Part shown: positions 4,348-5,331 of the stretch, piece after piece
Position numbering within the stretch: position 1 is the first letter of the stretch
How the letters are laid out: every line of letters starts with the position of its first letter
NCBI GenBank assembly: GCA_017304275.1
Contig: JAFKKW010000484.1
Coordinates: 1 to 5,331 of the forward strand
Direction of reading: 5' to 3'
DNA: 5,331 nucleotides
DNA from: Hyphomicrobiales bacterium
GTDB lineage: Bacteria > Pseudomonadota > Alphaproteobacteria > Rhizobiales > Hyphomicrobiaceae
Position numbers and translations under genes: made by a program
The notes under the pieces: generated by a model
Databases searched by the model: none
Told to the model about the DNA's origin: nothing
Seen by the model: the letters and a program-made list of their open reading frames with translations, nothing else

Positions 4348-5331
4348 TCACCAGCCCAAGGACAGGCGTGCGTAATAGACCGATGGCGACGGCTGGTTTT
4401 CGACCGTGATGCTGTCGATATCACCGTTATCGTCGCGGATCACGAGCGTGCGCTTGTCGTCCGGACGCAGCAGATTGCTCGCTGAGAGCGTCAGGACGAC
4501 CTGGTCGTCGAGCGCGATGCGGGCCGATGCGTCGAGGCGGTCGAGCGCGGAGAAATCGGTCTGCTGGCGCGTGTCGTCGGGCATCAGGATGTCCTGGTCG
4601 TAGGCGTAGGTGCGATTGTAGCCGAGGCCGAACGTCGTCGCCCAGGCGGGCACGTAATAGTCGAACCCGACGTTGGTGATCAGATCCGGCTGCTCGTCGA
4701 AGCGGCGCTTCTGTCCCGTGATGCTGTCCTTCAGCTCCGACTTCATGGCCGTGGCGTTGGCCCACAGCGTGAGGTCGGGTATGCCGAGGAACACGAGGGG
4801 TACGCGCGCCTCGAGCTCGACGCCGTAGAGGTCGCCATCGCCTGCGTTGCGCAGGGTCTCGACCCAATCGCCGCTTTCGAGCGCGAGTGCGCCTTCGATC
4901 TTGTCCTGGAAGGAGCGGGCGAAGACGTTCGCCGATAGTAAGCCGGTGCGGTTGAACAGGAAGTAGTCGCCGCCGATGTCCAGACCCCAGATCTTCTCCG
5001 GCGTGAGGTCGGGATTGCCGCGGGTGTGCGGGTCGGAGATGTCGCCGTCGTTCTCGACCAGCGTCGGCGTGAGGTCGCCGAGGTTCGGGCGCCGCAACGT
5101 GCGCGCAATGCCGAAGCGGAAATCGAGATTGGGGGCGGCCGAAAGCCGATAGTTCAGCGTCGGATTGAGATCCGTCGAGTCGCTGTCGGCGCTGGCGCGC
5201 GTATCGTCGACGGTCTCGGTCACGCTGTGCTCCAGGCGGAGGCCGAGCGTGAGGAGATCGTTGCCGAGGAGCGAGACGCTGTCGCTGATGTAGGCATGAT
5301 AGATGTCCTCGGTCACTGTGTAGGTCCGTTC
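4348..5331 (-). CDS. TonB-dependent receptor, C-terminal beta-barrel part (runs off right edge)
   Basis: The frame is open to the right edge, giving the last 327 residues of the protein. The N-terminal plug, TonB box and signal peptide lie outside, and there is no start in the window. GTG at 5316 is internal, because the frame continues upstream as ERTYTVTED. The sequence alternates beta-strand-like aromatic and polar stretches. It contains typical barrel motifs of outer-membrane receptors: TEDIYHAYI, LTLGLRLEHS, FRFGIARTLRRPNLGDLTP, GNPDLTPEKIWGLDIGGDY, LYGVELEARV and a final SVYYARLSLGW. The terminal Trp fits the aromatic end recognised by the BAM complex. Such receptors import siderophores, vitamin B12 or saccharides using TonB-ExbBD energy. 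The GNPDLTPE style resembles the Xanthomonas/Caulobacter-type receptors, but the substrate cannot be told from this fragment. It converges on nadK. Confidence 0.93.
   Translation of the reverse strand, partial: ERTYTVTEDIYHAYISDSVSLLGNDLLTLGLRLEHSVTETVDDTRASADSDSTDLNPTLNYRLSAAPNLDFRFGIARTLRRPNLGDLTPTLVENDGDISDPHTRGNPDLTPEKIWGLDIGGDYFLFNRTGLLSANVFARSFQDKIEGALALESGDWVETLRNAGDGDLYGVELEARVPLVFLGIPDLTLWANATAMKSELKDSITGQKRRFDEQPDLITNVGFDYYVPAWATTFGLGYNRTYAYDQDILMPDDTRQQTDFSALDRLDASARIALDDQVVLTLSASNLLRPDDKRTLVIRDDNGDIDSITVENQPSPSVYYARLSLGW

Noticed and set aside
5314..5316. GTG as the start of the receptor gene
   Set aside because: The frame continues upstream to the window edge with barrel-like sequence, and the plug domain is missing, so the gene begins outside the window.

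Overview
The window is GC-rich and its genes look alphaproteobacterial, most likely Hyphomicrobiales or a relative. The reasons are: a secreted peptidoglycan-binding-domain protein of a kind I associate with that order, an alphaproteobacterial-type NAD kinase with an RPVSAVAD motif, a TonB-dependent receptor resembling the Xanthomonas/Caulobacter-type family, and scarce GANTC sites (six found by eye, three of them clustered). I see no rRNA, tRNA, CRISPR array, transposase or integrase.

Layout from left to right. (1) 1-1040, minus strand: an open reading frame running off the left edge. It encodes a four-helix inner-membrane protein with a large periplasmic coiled-coil loop and a cytoplasmic tail that ends like a plasmid/phage primase (D5-type) winged-helix segment. 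It is less GC-rich than the genes to its right and may belong to an integrated element. (2) 1041-1808: about 770 bp without a convincing gene, lying between divergent genes. It holds an AT-rich patch, three clustered GANTC sites, three DnaA-box-like 9-mers in one orientation spaced 33 and 22 bp apart, and a small tandem repeat. (3) 1809-2906, plus strand: a secreted or anchored protein with a peptidoglycan-binding-like domain. (4) 2909-3265, minus strand: cutA, convergent with the previous gene with only 2 bp between the stop codons. A strong AGGAGG places its start at a TTG. (5) 3266-3429: a cutA/nadK divergent spacer carrying a near-perfect 47-bp palindrome. (6) 3430-4212, plus strand: nadK, complete. 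(7) 4213-4347: a convergent spacer with two GC-rich inverted repeats. (8) 4348 to the right edge, minus strand: the C-terminal barrel of a TonB-dependent receptor.

The genes do not form one operon. Orientation alternates at every junction (minus, plus, minus, plus, minus), so each gene is probably transcribed separately. CutA, NAD kinase and the receptor are ordinary chromosomal functions (metal tolerance, NADP supply, outer-membrane uptake). The most unusual parts are the left-hand membrane protein, the cell-cycle-like site cluster in the gap beside it, and the cutA/nadK palindrome.
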